From: Datnioides undecimradiatus
Taxonomy: Eukaryota > Chordata > Actinopteri > Lobotiformes > Datnioididae
Assembly (NCBI GenBank): GCA_008933995.1
Contig: WARS01000071.1
Coordinates: 5,238,652 to 5,302,651 of the forward strand
DNA: 64,000 nucleotides
Reading direction: 5' to 3'
The position numbers and the translations under genes are program-made. This document shows, piece after piece, positions 30,835-58,790 of the stretch. Within the stretch, counting starts at the first letter, position 1. Each line of letters begins with the position of its first letter. The notes beneath the pieces were generated by a model. It was not told the origin of the DNA, did no database searches, and saw only the letters and a program-made list of their open reading frames with translations.

Positions 30835-33800
30835 ATGGTAAGATAATTACAACTTATTGCAAATGAGGAAACTTATTCTGGAAAGTATTTTGGTCAAATG
30901 TTTAAATAAATTAGGTGTCTTACTTTTTCTGAAATCTCTCCAAATATTAACTCAGCTGTGTGCCTGTGCAAGATTAAGTCACAGCTCTTTGTGTTGTTTT
31001 TTACGTAAGTGTAGCTACATAATTGTGAAATTATGTCTTTATATTGCTCTTTGCATCCTAAGTGTTAATAGTTTTATGAGTTTATAATTACTAACCAATG
31101 AGAGGAGCTCCTTGCTTCATCATCAGCATTAAGATTTTAAAACTGGACCATAAAAAAAGCCTTCAAAAGCATATTTTTGTGATTATTTCTTTGATATTTG
31201 ATACATTTTTTAAAAACAGTGTTCATGTTTCAAACTTGAGTCCGCCCGTGCCTTACAAATATCACTCAACAGCAAAAAATCATCTTGGGGGATGTTCCTT
31301 CTCCAGAGAAAACAAAACCTGAAATTCTCAACATGTTGAAACATGACTGCAGGAAGCACTTAAAATGCAACAGTACAGTGTTGGAATAACACTCTGCTGA
31401 TTTTGACTCTGTTTACTCGCAACAACTGGAAAAGGCTCAGCACAAATACAATGGCTAATACGGTCAGTCACCGGATGAGATCAAACACTGAGCCGGAGAG
31501 TACGGAAGAAAAGAAAGCCCATAATTATGAATTACAAACAACCTAATTGGGAAATTGTGGAATTTCAACATCTGTCTGAATTTCTGACGTTTAAATGTCA
31601 TTTCATTTTGAAACAATATGCACTGGGTAATTTAAAGTGGCGCTTTTTCCCAAATTCAGATTAAAGTGTTTGCTGTCAGAGTTTCATGATTCAAATTTAA
31701 TGATTGATCGAATTTATTTTTTTTAATACAACCTAAATCACAGTTTCACTGAATTTGAGCTTCCTTTTAGCCACCAGCAACTCTAACAATTATAATATAA
31801 ATATAATAAAACTATCTTCTAGACAGATTGTCACAACATTTTATACTTTTTTTTGGTCCCAGGGAATTACTCAGACTTTGGTGATCCTCTGACTTTTCCT
31901 CTAGTGCCACCTGCAGGTTTTGGCTTTTAGTGAGATGTCTTTAGATGATTTGCTGTTAGATGAATTGCCAGTAATTTAGTTCCAAAGTCCATGCAGCTAA
32001 CAAATCTAAACCTTAAACACTTATAAACAGCAATATTGCCATCATCAGGTGAAAACTGAAGCTTCTCCAAACCTTTGTGTTCCTAAGCAAATGCTGGTGT
32101 GCTAACACACTAACCCAAGATGGTTCACATAAACAATAATCCTGCCTAACAGCAGCATGCTAGCATTATCTTTGTGAGCATGTTAGCATGCTATTGTTAG
32201 CGTTTACCTCCACAGATCTGCTGGCCTGGCTGTAGACTTGTTTGAATTTTTGACATTTAAATGTTCCATTTTGACTTTGTGAACCCTAAAATCAAACAAA
32301 AGACATTTAATTAAGGTTTCTGCATTCAATAACCTACAGGAAATGTAGACCTTTTCAACATATTGCTCTTAAACTCATTCATCATTTTCAGGTTTTTGTT
32401 TGTTTGTTTGCTTGGAAACCATTAATGTTTTACAGAGTTAAAATGTTGAAAAGGAGTAACACAGACAATATAATATTTCTAGGACTCTGTAACAGGCATC
32501 TTAACTTTGATATGTATTGTTTTTTTCTGTTCAGAGAGAGTGCATCTCCATCCATGTGGGCCAGGCAGGTGTCCAGACAGGAAATGCCTGCTGGGAACTC
32601 TTCTGCCTGGAGCATGGTGTCGGTCCTGATGGCGTGTTCTTGGACAGTCCCACAGAACCGAACTCTCGTGACGACCCATTCAACACTTTCTTCAACACTG
32701 GGAGCTCTGGGCGACACGTTCCCAGAGCAATATACGTGGACCTGGAGCCAACAGTGGTTGGTGAGTAGCCTTGTATGCGTGTTTGTTTTTTCCCTCTTAT
32801 CTCTATGTTTTATTACTGTTCCCGTCGCCCTATTATGTGTGGTTGTATGCATCCAGTGTGCGTGCATCTCCATACACATGGGTCATGCAGGTAACTGCAG
32901 ATAGGAACATTGGTAGCCAGGCAACAACTGCAGCGGTGACTCCTTTTACCTTTTATTCAATGCTGGCTAACATTTACAGAAGTGTATTATGTAAATATCA
33001 AGTTGCGCAGAGCAGAACTAGATCGATTTTAGTCAGACAAAACTCGTTATTCCAACATGTCCCAACAATTTGTATGTTGCTTAAGACCTCAAACATAAAA
33101 TACATTTGCTTAAACTGCTTATCCAAACACTCACTGAAACTGCACAACCACACAAACTAAAATCTGCAGCCCTGAACTGGACAAAATGCAGTAAAAGGTT
33201 ACACAACTGGACATATCAATAAATAGTCCAATAAAGTGTTCGCCTAATTGTTTTTTCAAGGGACTTCATCCTTTAATCATTTGCCATTTTTTCCCCAATC
33301 ACCATTTCCCGCTTTCCTCTCCACAGTTATAGTTCTTCCTTTTTTGTCTTATAACCTTTCACTACATTGACTGAAACGCTTAAATTCAAGACTACATTTT
33401 ACGACTTACATTAAGTAGGATAAGTGTGGTTAAAATGTGCATTGTTTGAGTTTGTATCAGCAGACTTTAACAGAGAAAAGAAGCATTGTTAGTCATACGT
33501 TTTCTACATTACAGGACCTGAACTGAACCACCAGTGAGCCAATAGCATTTAAAAGGTTACAGATAATCTGATAGTAAAACTGATGAACTACCCACCTGAA
33601 CACATGTTTTAGTATAGAAGATAAACCAAGTTGCATTTGATCTTATTCACCCTTCTGAATAAAACCTTCCTCTTTTCAGATGAAGTTAGGGTTGGAAAGT
33701 ACAAGGATCTTTTCCACCCTGAGCAGCTGATCTCTGGAAAGGAGGACGCAGCCAACAACTACGCTCGTGGCCATTACACTGTCGGGAAAGAAATCATTGA

Positions 33801-35196
33801 TGGAGTCATGGAGCGTGTTCGTAAAATGGTTAGTAATAATGATAAAACACGACTGAGAAATTGCTGTCAGCCTCGGCAACTATCATTATGAAATTTCCAG
33901 GAAAAGCATTGTCATTGTTTTTTATTAAAACATTACTTTCTGCTTCATGCTCTTATGAAACACAATGTTCTATTGCACGGGCTTAAAGCTAACTCATAAG
34001 CTAGAAGATGAACTCCCTTAGCACAGATCCATGCCGGCATTTTCCAGACTTTGTGCTAAGCTAAGCTAACAATTAAGCTGCATTTAATGGACAGATATGG
34101 AGTCAGTCTTCTCATTTTAACCCTGTTGCTCTGTCGGTCCCATCAGACGGACCAGTGCACAGGCCTGCAGGGGTTTCTTGTCTTCCACAGCTTTGGAGGT
34201 GGGACAGGCTCTGGCTTCACCTCTCTGCTGATGGAGCGTCTGTCTGTGGACTACGGCAAGAAATCCAAGCTGGAGTTTGCAGTCTACCCGGCTCCCCACG
34301 TGTCAACTGCTGTGGTGGAGCCCTACAACGCCATCTTGACCACCCACACCACCTTGGAGCACTCCGACTGTGCCTTCATGGTGGACAACGAGGCCATCTA
34401 CGACATATGTCGCCGCAACATGGACATTGAGAGTCCAGGTTACATCAACCTCAACAGATTGATCGGCCAGATTGTCTCCTCAATCACAGCCTCTCTTCGT
34501 TTTGATGGTGCGCTCAATGTTGATCTGATGGAGTTCCAGACCAACCTGGTCCCATTTCCACGTATCCACTTCCCTCTGGTTACCTACTCACCCATCATCT
34601 CTGCTGAAAAGGCCTACCACGAGCAGCTGACTGTGCCTGAGATCACAAGTGCCTGCTTCGAGCCAACCAATCAGATGGTCAAGTGTGACCCTCGTCACGG
34701 CAAGTACATGGCATGCTGCATGCTGTACCGAGGCGATGTCGTCCCTAAGGATGTAAATGCTGCCATAGCAAATATAAAGACCAGACGCTCCATTCAGTTT
34801 GTCGACTGGTGCCCCACTGGCTTCAAGGTGAGGAGTATTGCAAGGGTAAGAAGTGCAGCTTAAAATGTTTTATCTGTCTAATCATTATCTTTGTCTCAAC
34901 AGGTTGGTATTAATTACCAACCTCCAACAGCTGTTCCTGGTGGTGACTTGGCCAAAGTCCAGAGGGCAGTGTGCATGCTGAGCAACACCACTGCTATTGC
35001 TGAGGCCTGGTCTCGCCTTGACCACAAGTTTGACCTCATGTACGCCAAGAGAGCATTTGTCCACTGGTACGTGGGTGAAGGAATGGAGGAGGGGGAGTTT
35101 GCAGAGGCCAGAGAGGACCTTGCCTGTCTTGAAAAGGACTACGAGGAGTTGGGTCACATGAACCCTGATTCTGAGAACGACGATGAAGAATATTGA
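30835..35196 (+). CDS. Alpha-tubulin isotype lacking the K40 acetylation site
   Basis: Alpha subunit of microtubules. Coding exons: 30835-30837 (the ATG alone), 32535-32760, 33680-33828, 34147-34827, 34903-35196. Total 1353 nt, 450 aa. The Met-only first exon followed by a long intron is the standard vertebrate tubulin layout. Present: N-terminal MREC (co-translational autoregulation signal), GTP-binding GGGTGSG at 143-149, catalytic Glu255 in [14 protein letters not shown]-terminal acidic tail ending EEY (detyrosination substrate). Unusual: the luminal loop 34-49 is [15 protein letters not shown], one residue longer than usual and without any lysine, so K40 acetylation is impossible. All splice sites are GT-AG and the frame is intact. 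Divergence in the loop and tail suggests a fish-specific isotype; I cannot assign a paralogue symbol. Confidence 0.92.
31855..32260. repeat. Dispersed TAGCATGCTAACA-type repeat, copy 1, in tubulin intron 1
   Basis: Contains GACTTTGGTGATCCTCTGAC, CTCTAGTGCCACCTGCAGG, and GTGAGCATGTTAGCATGCTA near its right end. The reverse complement matches a copy at 58385-58790 (AAAGTCAGGGGACCATCAGAG; ATGCTAACATGCTAACATGC). Common in percomorph genomes; family name uncertain. Confidence 0.7.
32857..32915 (+). pseudogene. Decayed duplicate of alpha-tubulin exon 2
   Basis: After a CAG at 32854-32856, the sequence reads (in frame) [12 protein letters not shown], then a stop seven codons into the divergent part. 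It aligns with the start of true exon 2 ([12 protein letters not shown], from 32535) including the splice acceptor position. Differences in the conserved part are mostly third-position changes (ATC/ATA, CAT/CAC, GGC/GGT). It lies about 320 bp downstream, inside intron 2. Similarity fades after about 20 codons. Most likely a tandem exon duplication now dead; it cannot be part of the tubulin mRNA as it lacks an open frame. Confidence 0.7.
34051..34125. mobile_element. Partial copy of the GCTAAGCTAAC MITE-like repeat, in tubulin intron 3
   Basis: TTTCCAGACTTTGTGCTAAG then CTAAGCTAACAATTAAGCTG matches the right end of the element at 11288-11496, and the repeat's outer flank (ATGGACAGATATGGAGTCAG) continues to within ~20 bp of the exon 4 acceptor at 34146. 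Confidence 0.65.
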
Positions 35197-35390
35197 ACCT
35201 TTTCAGGCTTTGGGCAATGAGTTTATCCTGTACTGAGTCAATAATAACTTAGTACTTCATCTAAGTTCGAGTTTACTAAATGTGTGATTGTTCTTACTAT
35301 CGTGTTTTTATATTGTCAGCTTTAGATTGAGACAATAAAAGTTGTGTTTGGATAGTGCCGCAAAATAAAGTCTGTCTTGGTGTATCTGGT
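35197..35390 (+). terminator. Alpha-tubulin 3' UTR and polyadenylation signals
   Basis: AATAAA at 35334-35339 followed by a GT-rich stretch (GTTGTGTTTGG), and another at 35364-35369. The transcript likely ends near 35355-35385. Confidence 0.65.
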
Positions 35391-37180
35391 CCAACATTTG
35401 AGATGTGCAAGCAAGGCGTTAAAATGGTCCAAGACAGCACCATGGAGTTACCGGGTCCCTTGTAGGTCATTCCAACCCTGGTCTCTCTCCCTGTTCCTGT
35501 CTTTCTGCCCTGTGTAAACCACTGAATAAAGGCACTCATGCCCAAAAGATTACCTCAAGATGACCATCCATGAAAATTAACCATGATATCTTCTTAACAA
35601 AATGACAAAGTGAAAGGAATTAAAGGAATCAAGCCCTTTTGTTATGTTTCTTTATTTCTTCTTTGTCCAGGATCCCACGGTCCACACCAATGTATGTACA
35701 CGAGTAATAATAATGCTTTTAAATCAAAGTGCACCATTGTTATTGAACCAAATAAAATAGTTGTAATGGAAAACTTGTAAATGTTTTATGAGCTATTATG
35801 TGAGCTATGCATGTAGTTTAGTTTGTTTGACACAGTGCGACAGGGGGGGGGGCATCAGGTCATACGTTGCTACAAATTGTCAACGATAACACAATAAAAT
35901 CCAGGGCTTGTTTGCACTGTGGTTGTTCACGTTAAGACACTGATGCATCTGACACTTGTTGTCTGAAATTATGTAATCTTTACTCCACTGCATTCATTTT
36001 TAGATCTATAGTTACCACTTCAAAACTTCAAGAGAGAAAAGAAGGATATATAAAGAAGACACAATAATTAAGATGATGCCTCCATGTTTCACAATTTAGT
36101 TTTCCATCTGAAACTGTGGTGGTTTCTTAAAGTGAAGTGGTTTAATTATCCTGAACAGGATCCTAGAACATAGTTTGATAAAGTTTTTGCAATGAGGTGC
36201 CTCTGGTTTAATTGTATAGCAGCAGATGTTGTAAAACGTTCATGAGAAACATCCAATCAAACTGCACAGACTGGCTATTTAAACAACGAGTCCCGGTAGC
36301 CGTGAAGGTGTCACCTGAACATATTCATCCGCGCAAGTGTAAACATAAGACAGTCTACAAAGAAGAGAATTGTTTTAACAGATTACAGCTGTTTCTTAAC
36401 AACACGATGCAAGACATTACTTGTGATCTTGTCCGCAGTTTGATGCATCTCGTAGTTGGGCGGTGGTGAGAGTGGAAAAGGACAAGAATCGTTACACTTG
36501 ATGATGTCTTGCCAAGATTTTATGGTACAGCCTGTGGAGCAGACATCATAATCGCCTCTGCTCGATCCTACTTTAAATATGGATATGCTTTAATATTCAG
36601 TAAAAATAAAACACTTCATGTTTTATTATCTGAGTCTATAAGTATTGTGGTTTAGAGTCGGGATGTCCAAGATAAGACTTTATAACATAACAGCCTTAGA
36701 GGTGGTCATTTTTATTAGTATCAGTTTCAGATCTTGATTTTGGTGGTGCATTTAGACACCCCAATCTCTCATCAGTTCAACAGAATATTAGACTAAATCC
36801 AAGTCTAGACTGTGTTATTACTAAAGTTTGAGGCTATGAGAAGATTAAAAAAATAAAATTTTGCAATATGATGTCTTAATAGTATATGGTGTATAGTAAA
36901 AAAAAAATAATTAACAACTGACAAAAATGGGAAACGTATTTTGCTCTGGCTTCTCAACAAGGCGTCGATATTACGCCAAACATTGTGTAAATTGGGAAAT
37001 CACACGCGCTTTAATAAGAACTGCGCGGTGTCTAGTTTTTTGGGCGGACGTGCTCACTGCCTTGGAACATTCTCCTCACTGTGCATGGATGTGTGTGTGT
37101 GAGACAGAGTCTATGTTTGTGTGTGTGTGTGTGTATGTGCAGGGTTGTATGTGTGTAAGCTGCCTCCTCTCGTGTTGATG
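35391..37180. other. Tubulin-kdm5b intergenic region
   Basis: About 1.8 kb, AT-rich. A short TACTTAAGTA-type fragment lies near 35965-36012 (TCTTTACTCCACTGCATTCA). A TG-rich stretch at 37089-37155 runs up to the kdm5b leader. No coding exon seen. Confidence 0.5.
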
Positions 37181-37227
37181 ACGACTGACTGCCACCGAGT
37201 CTGACGGTGAACAAACGGGATTTACTC

Positions 37228-37256
37228 AAAAAAAAAAAAAAAAAAAAAAAAAAAAA
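37228..37256 (+). repeat. Poly-A run (29 A) in the kdm5b leader or promoter
   Basis: Uninterrupted A run ending 74 bp before the kdm5b start codon. If transcribed it would be an internal oligo(A) in the 5' UTR. Length may vary between individuals or be mis-sized in sequencing. Confidence 0.85.
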
Positions 37257-37330
37257 GCACTCCAGGGAAACCGTGAAACCGTAACGGTGACCTGTGCTGT
37301 CCGAGCTACCACCGGGTCGTTCCAAAAACG

Positions 37331-53102
<15,772 letters not shown>

Positions 53103-53905
53103 AGATTTCTTCGGCCGGAGAGCCGCCAGTCCGTTCGTTGGAGCCACCAGTCTGGATGCGTCACTGATCCTGTACCCCCACCTCCCACCCCTCATCCTGT
53201 CCCGTCCTGTCTGTCTGACCCTTTTGTAACAACGGTGCTATCTCCTCTTTGACTTGTTGTCCAGAACTATAATGTTTAGTTATTTTTTTGTATTTTTACA
53301 TATATATATATTATATATTTCTTTCTTCTTATGAAATGTTTGTGGTCGTCTAAATGGGAAAAAAACACAGGATGTGAAGTGTGCTGCATGGGATTCCATT
53401 ACATCGGCGCAAAGGAGTCTTACAACATGATGCACCCAGTAAAGAGGGTTAATCGAGGGTTAATATTATCTTCTCTGGAACCTCCTTGCATGTTAAACCA
53501 GAGCTAAGGGGACAGAAGTCAAGGTTTTCATCCACTACCCCCCCCCCCCACACAAAAAAAAGACAATTACGATTTGTTTCTTTGAAATCCAGTGTTTAGT
53601 ACATGCATCTTAATATAATTATTCCCGTTTCTTTTTGTAGAATAGGTTTATTTATCTGAGCAATAATTTTTTTTTTCTCTGAATTGACTTAAATGGCTTG
53701 ATCTCCGCTGAGTTGTGTTGGTGCTTTAGCGATGGTGTGATGTACGGGAAGCTACGTTAGACGGGCGGGTCACAGCTGTGGGACACCGCAGCTCCTAACC
53801 GCCCCCCCCGCCTCAGCAGAGGATACCGTGGGAAGGACCCGGGGTAGCTGAAGATGTTACAAGTTTATATTGTGGAATAAAGCCCTTTTGTTCTATTGAC
53901 AAGTC
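53103..53905 (+). terminator. kdm5b 3' UTR and polyadenylation signal
   Basis: No intron or ORF. AATAAA at 53876-53881 followed by T/GT-rich sequence (CCCTTTTGTTCT) puts the end near 53900. Contains a short TATATATA and a C-run (53539-53550). Confidence 0.7.
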
Positions 53906-54380
53906 TCGTTCCTTTCACTTGAGCAAAGAAACCACTAGATGTCCTCATGAACATGAGTTTAAAATAGGGAAACACCCGCACAGTTCACATTTATTTATTT
54001 ATCTTTTATACCTTTGGTTGTAACCAAAGTCTTGACCATGAAGAGATTATACATGTCCTTACAGAGATTTTGATTCCTCCCTGTGGGTGTTAACAGATTC
54101 ACGCAGACAGACGTTAATGGCGATTAGTGAAATAAACCAGTCAGGCAAAACATCATTTATCAGAAGCAGTTCAGAGGCTTTGAGTTCATCGTTTTTGGAT
54201 AATCTCCCTCAGGTCTTCACTTTAAAATGACTTGAAAGGCTTTAATTTGCTGGTGGTGAACTCTCACACCATCAAGTTCTCTTTTTTCCACCCATATCTC
54301 TAATTAAGGTAGAAATCAACATGGATATTAAAGCAGCTAAAGCTCAGCGGGCTTTTATTACATGTCTTTAAAGACTTGAG

Positions 54381-54512
54381 TCAGCCTGAATGCGCCACAC
54401 TGTGCAGTAAACCGTAATCCTCCTCTTCAGGATCGAGTGTAAGGGCAAAGAGGAAGCTAATGACAGCAGGCACTGCCAGGAGGAGATCCATTAGTGCGCG
54501 GCCGTAAAGCAT
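54381..54512 (-). CDS. Hypothetical 43-residue membrane peptide or last exon
   Basis: Not recognised. A minus-strand frame beginning MLYGRALMDL, with hydrophobic residues 9-26 (DLLLAVPAVISFLFALTL), then an acidic segment (DPEEED) and stop TGA at 54383-54381. It sits right after a good splice acceptor (TTTCACACCTGACACAG), so it could instead be a terminal exon. The frame is also open upstream to 54629. No promoter, partner exon or polyadenylation signal was identified and chance is quite possible. Confidence 0.15.
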   Translation of the reverse strand: MLYGRALMDLLLAVPAVISFLFALTLDPEEEDYGLLHSVAHSG

Positions 54513-57364
54513 CTGTGTCAGGTGTGAAAGGACATCCCAGGAACCAGGAGCCGGCCGCTGTCGAGCCGCAGCGACGGCCTTGCGCTCAGGGTGGAGCAGA
54601 GCTGCGTTTCCGATGTGTCGATAACTCACCGGTCTGTGAGGTTTTGGAGGGCGCAGGCGACAAATGTGATCTTATTATTCTCGTTCAGCTGCAGCTCGTG
54701 TATTTTTAACACGGGCTCATTTGCGGTTTTCGCAGACCTTCTCGGTTGTCTTGCACAGATCTCGACAAACACTGAGAAGCTCCAGCAGAAGCCGAACAAC
54801 AAAGTGACGCGTTGGTGAGGTTAAAACAAGTAACAGCTTTCAACAGATGGATGGGTTTTATCTCTCACCCAAACAGCCCACAGATGCTCACTACCTACGT
54901 GCACACAACAGCATGAACAAACAAAACAAATGTTTGTAATAACCACCATTCAAGTGTATTTTTCATTATAACTGACATTAAGCTGTGCAAAAGCAACAAA
55001 GCTATATTTTTAATACAGTGCACGCGCGTCCTTTATTTGGAGGCTGTGTATTGAAGGTGAGGTTTTCCTCGCCTAACAGCAGCGTGGTGAGGCTTGAGGA
55101 ATGAAACTGCTTTTAGATGCTGAATTCAAATTAGGTTTCTTTGCAGGAAGCTGCAGCCAAACCACAGAAGCTGTTGAAGGACTCGACAGGCGAAGACTAT
55201 TCAACAGTCCACATCCCTCTCAGGTAACAGACACAGTCACTCGTTAAACAGATGTGATGATTCATTTCCAGCAATATTATCTCCCTGCAGAGTGGTACAC
55301 CCTCTATCTTCTTCTTCTTATTATTACTGTTATTTATTATTAACCTTTAAGGTGTGACAGCTTTACAGACACTCAGCTCCTTCATAGGCGAAGAGGAAGC
55401 CAAACTGTAAACTCAAGTGAGTTGCATATTCAAGTAAACAACAGTGAAAACATGACCCAAATAAGAGTAACAATGCTGAAGTAAAAGCACAGATGTGATG
55501 GATCAGTGCATTTAAAGGTAATTAAAGTGGCTTGATGCCAGGGAGCTGCTGTTGCTCTTTGTCGCGCTGCTGTGGCCGAAACAATGACGAGCCCTTGTTG
55601 ATGCTGTCAGTAACATCTGTGCTCCAGCTGTGAAAGTGACCTGCTGGTTGAGGGAGCGCATGAGTATGATTACCAGTAAATATCAATAAAACAGCACTAA
55701 TACAAACAACAGACGACTTCCAGAAAAGACAACAGGGACCCTTAAAGATGTCAACGCAGCATAAAAGTGACCAGCAGTGCAAACAGTTTGATGGATGAGA
55801 CAGTTTGAAAGATCGCCGACAAACTGAGGACGATACACAAACAATTTATGGACAAAAGAAAAGAAAAACAAACAAGTTAAATGTTAATAACTTATATTGA
55901 AACTCTACAATATTTGATTTTCTCACACAGAGGCGTCAGATTATTGTCACTTTAAACAAAGCACAACTGCGGCCAGACTTCTGCATTACTTCTACTGCAC
56001 TAATGACTTTCATCACTCTAAACACACTTTTCACTGTAACACGGTTATTTTTGACGCATCTTACGTGCACCATGCATTTTCAGTTCCTCCAGACAACGGG
56101 TCCGCAGATTCACTCCTTTCACTGAAGTCTTGTTTTTTTTTATCACACCCGTCCTGATGCTGTGTTTTCTCTGAAACATCACATGATTCTCACGTCCTGC
56201 TCGGGCAGCTCTCATTTAAAACCGCATTTGAAATATTTCCAGGCGGCAACAACGGATCACAGTCCATTTTTTCTGTTTTTATGTTAAAAAAACTGCAGTT
56301 TCATAAGGGGGTGCCGACTTTCCGTGAGTAAGTGCAGTTACTGAAGCACTTAAGAGCCTTTGTGAGGTTCTTCACTTAACATTTACTGCTTTTATACTTA
56401 CGGTCTGCCACATTTTAGAGGGAAATATTGGACTTTTTCAAAAGTTGTACTTAACAGTTCGTGTTCGGATTAAGATGTCAAAATAAAAAAAACATAATAG
56501 GCTCATGCAATACATGTAAATTCAGAAATCAAAGCAGGGATTTTCAATCTTTGTCCGTGTTTTTCCTTTAAGTAACTGTTTACCCGCTCAATCAGATGAA
56601 AATATTGAATATTTCACCCCAAAAAAACAAAGAAAAACTTTCAAAAAATACAAATTTGTGCAGCAGAACTTCGATTTTTTTCTTCTTTCCTAACACATTA
56701 ATCATCTCACTGCCTCTCAGACTTATCCTGTGACCCTGTGGAGGCAACATGCGGTTTACACGTCATGCACTAGTACTAGTTACAATAGATATATTTACAT
56801 TACAGTACAGTAGTAGTATTGTAGTATTGGTATGTTTACACACTAAGTAAAGTATCTGAGTTGTTTTTTCACTCCTGCCAGCAGATTCAACAACACATTT
56901 TGTAAAACACAGGCGGATTCAAGCCAGTAAACTCCGTCTTGCTCTTGCGGGAACTAAATGAGGAAAGGAGAAACGAAACGTCAACAGCGAAACAGTGACA
57001 GTGCCGCAGTCTGCCTGACCTGTCCCTCCAAAATGTCACAGAAAAGGCTGAAGGTGGATCACCCGGTCGTCTCTGCCCCTCCAACATCAGACCTGTCCTC
57101 ACAGTCGTCTCCTGTTGGCTGGCAGACTCCCTGACAGGCTGCAGCCATTACAGCCGCTGGACGTCTTTCAAACAGCATATTTAAAGCCTCAGTCAACTAA
57201 AAACTGAAATAATAATAAATAAAATAAAAAATTAATAATAAAAATAAATGAATTTAAACTGAAACCAGGATATCTTGTTACTGGTGTGACGGAAGCACGG
57301 AAGTGACTCCAGATTATTATTAAAAGGCAAAACTATATGTTGCTACTGTTGAGGTCACTTTGTT

Positions 57365-57690
57365 TTGCAAGTGATAGAAGAAGCATTTGGGTCTTTCACG
57401 TGAAAATACCTGAAATTAAAATGTTAAGTTACATAAACGTATAACCGTGTTATCAGTAAAATGACTTAAAAGATCAAAAGTGTAAGTATTCACCATGCAG
57501 AAACAATCAGTGTTGCTGTGTATTAATATTCATTCGATTATTATTTTATGTTGTACTCAATGTGTGGCATGTGTGGTACTTTATACACAGCTTGTTGATT
57601 ACATTAAAGTCAAAGCAGTGAGTAACTAGTTACTAAAGCTGTCAGGTAAACTAAAAAGGACCACATTCCTCGCTAAATGGAGTAGAAGCA
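57365..57690. repeat. TACTTAAGTA-type dispersed repeat, longest copy
   Basis: Starts TAGAAGAAGCATTTGGGTCT TTCACGTGAAAATAC and ends AGTAACTAGTTACTAAAGCT, GTCAGGTAAAC and ATGGAGTAGAAGCAG. These are the family's opposite ends, so this is close to a full-length copy. No ORF. Confidence 0.65.
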
Positions 57691-58384
57691 GTTGGCTGAA
57701 TATACTCGGTTGAAGTAACGGATGAGATCAAATCTATATGTGTGTTTCTCTTTTTGGGTTAATACGTGGTTTGGATGATGAGCTGGGAGTATAGTATGCG
57801 ACAAGGCACGCCACTGAGACGGATACTCCTTATATTTCCATTTACTTAATTCCCACTTTTATTTTAAGGATGTCGTTTATAACTTCCATTTCTGTGATTC
57901 ATCCCGTCGACTGTGGTAATGACTCTTAAATGTATTTGTTTTGACAAAGGGCAGGGACATTTTGTGAGAGTCAGCATGGCAACACTGCCCCCAGTACACA
58001 CAGTACATCAAATGATATTTGTAGTCATAAGTCATCTGATGCTGCGCAGCCTCTCGTCTGTCATGAACTCCACATTTAGCCAGTGTAATGAGGAAGCTAT
58101 GCAGTAAGAGTAAGTCATCTAATCCACTCAGTCACCGGGCTGTGATTCGCTGGGTGTCTTTCATGTGGGCCTTTGTCGTGGCAACAGTAGCAGACACTAA
58201 GCAGGCACACGGTGATGGAGGACATGCGTAAATATAAAAAGTGGATGATAAACAGAAGGAAATATTTAGATGCTACATGAATCAAATGTGACTGAGGAAC
58301 AAAAGCGGTGTTAGCTAACCTACTCAGTGGAGCGCAAACTCACAAATGCAGTGAGAGTATAAGAATAGTCTACATGTGTCCGCA

Positions 58385-58790
58385 GTGCTTTACGCTAAAT
58401 GCTAACATGCTAACATGCTGAAGCATAACATGTGCAATGTTTATCATGTTCATCATCTTGATTTAGCGTGTCAGCAGGCAAAAACTTGCTGATCAGCGCT
58501 AATTAAGATGATGGGAATGTGAGTAGTTTTGAAGGAACCAAAGTATGGGATAGGTTAAAGATCTGACTTGACGATGGTGCAAGATGATAAGTTAAGTTCA
58601 AGACCATACATGTCATGACATATTTACCTCATGGTGGCGGGCGTGAAAAAGTCAGGGGACCATCAGAGCCAATCAGATCCTTGCAGGAAACATCACAAAA
58701 ATCTGTAGGGTTCATCCTCTGGGGAGCATGAACATCTATATTCAGCTTCATGCTAATTCATTTATTACCTTTTCCTTTCAGTCTGGTCAC
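58385..58790. repeat. TAGCATGCTAACA-type dispersed repeat, copy 2
   Basis: Contains ATGCTAACATGCTAACATGC, GATGATGGGAATGTGAGTAG, GAAAAAGTCAGGGGACCATC and AGGGTTCATCCTCTGGGGAG. Reverse orientation relative to the copy at 31855-32260 and more complete. Confidence 0.75.
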
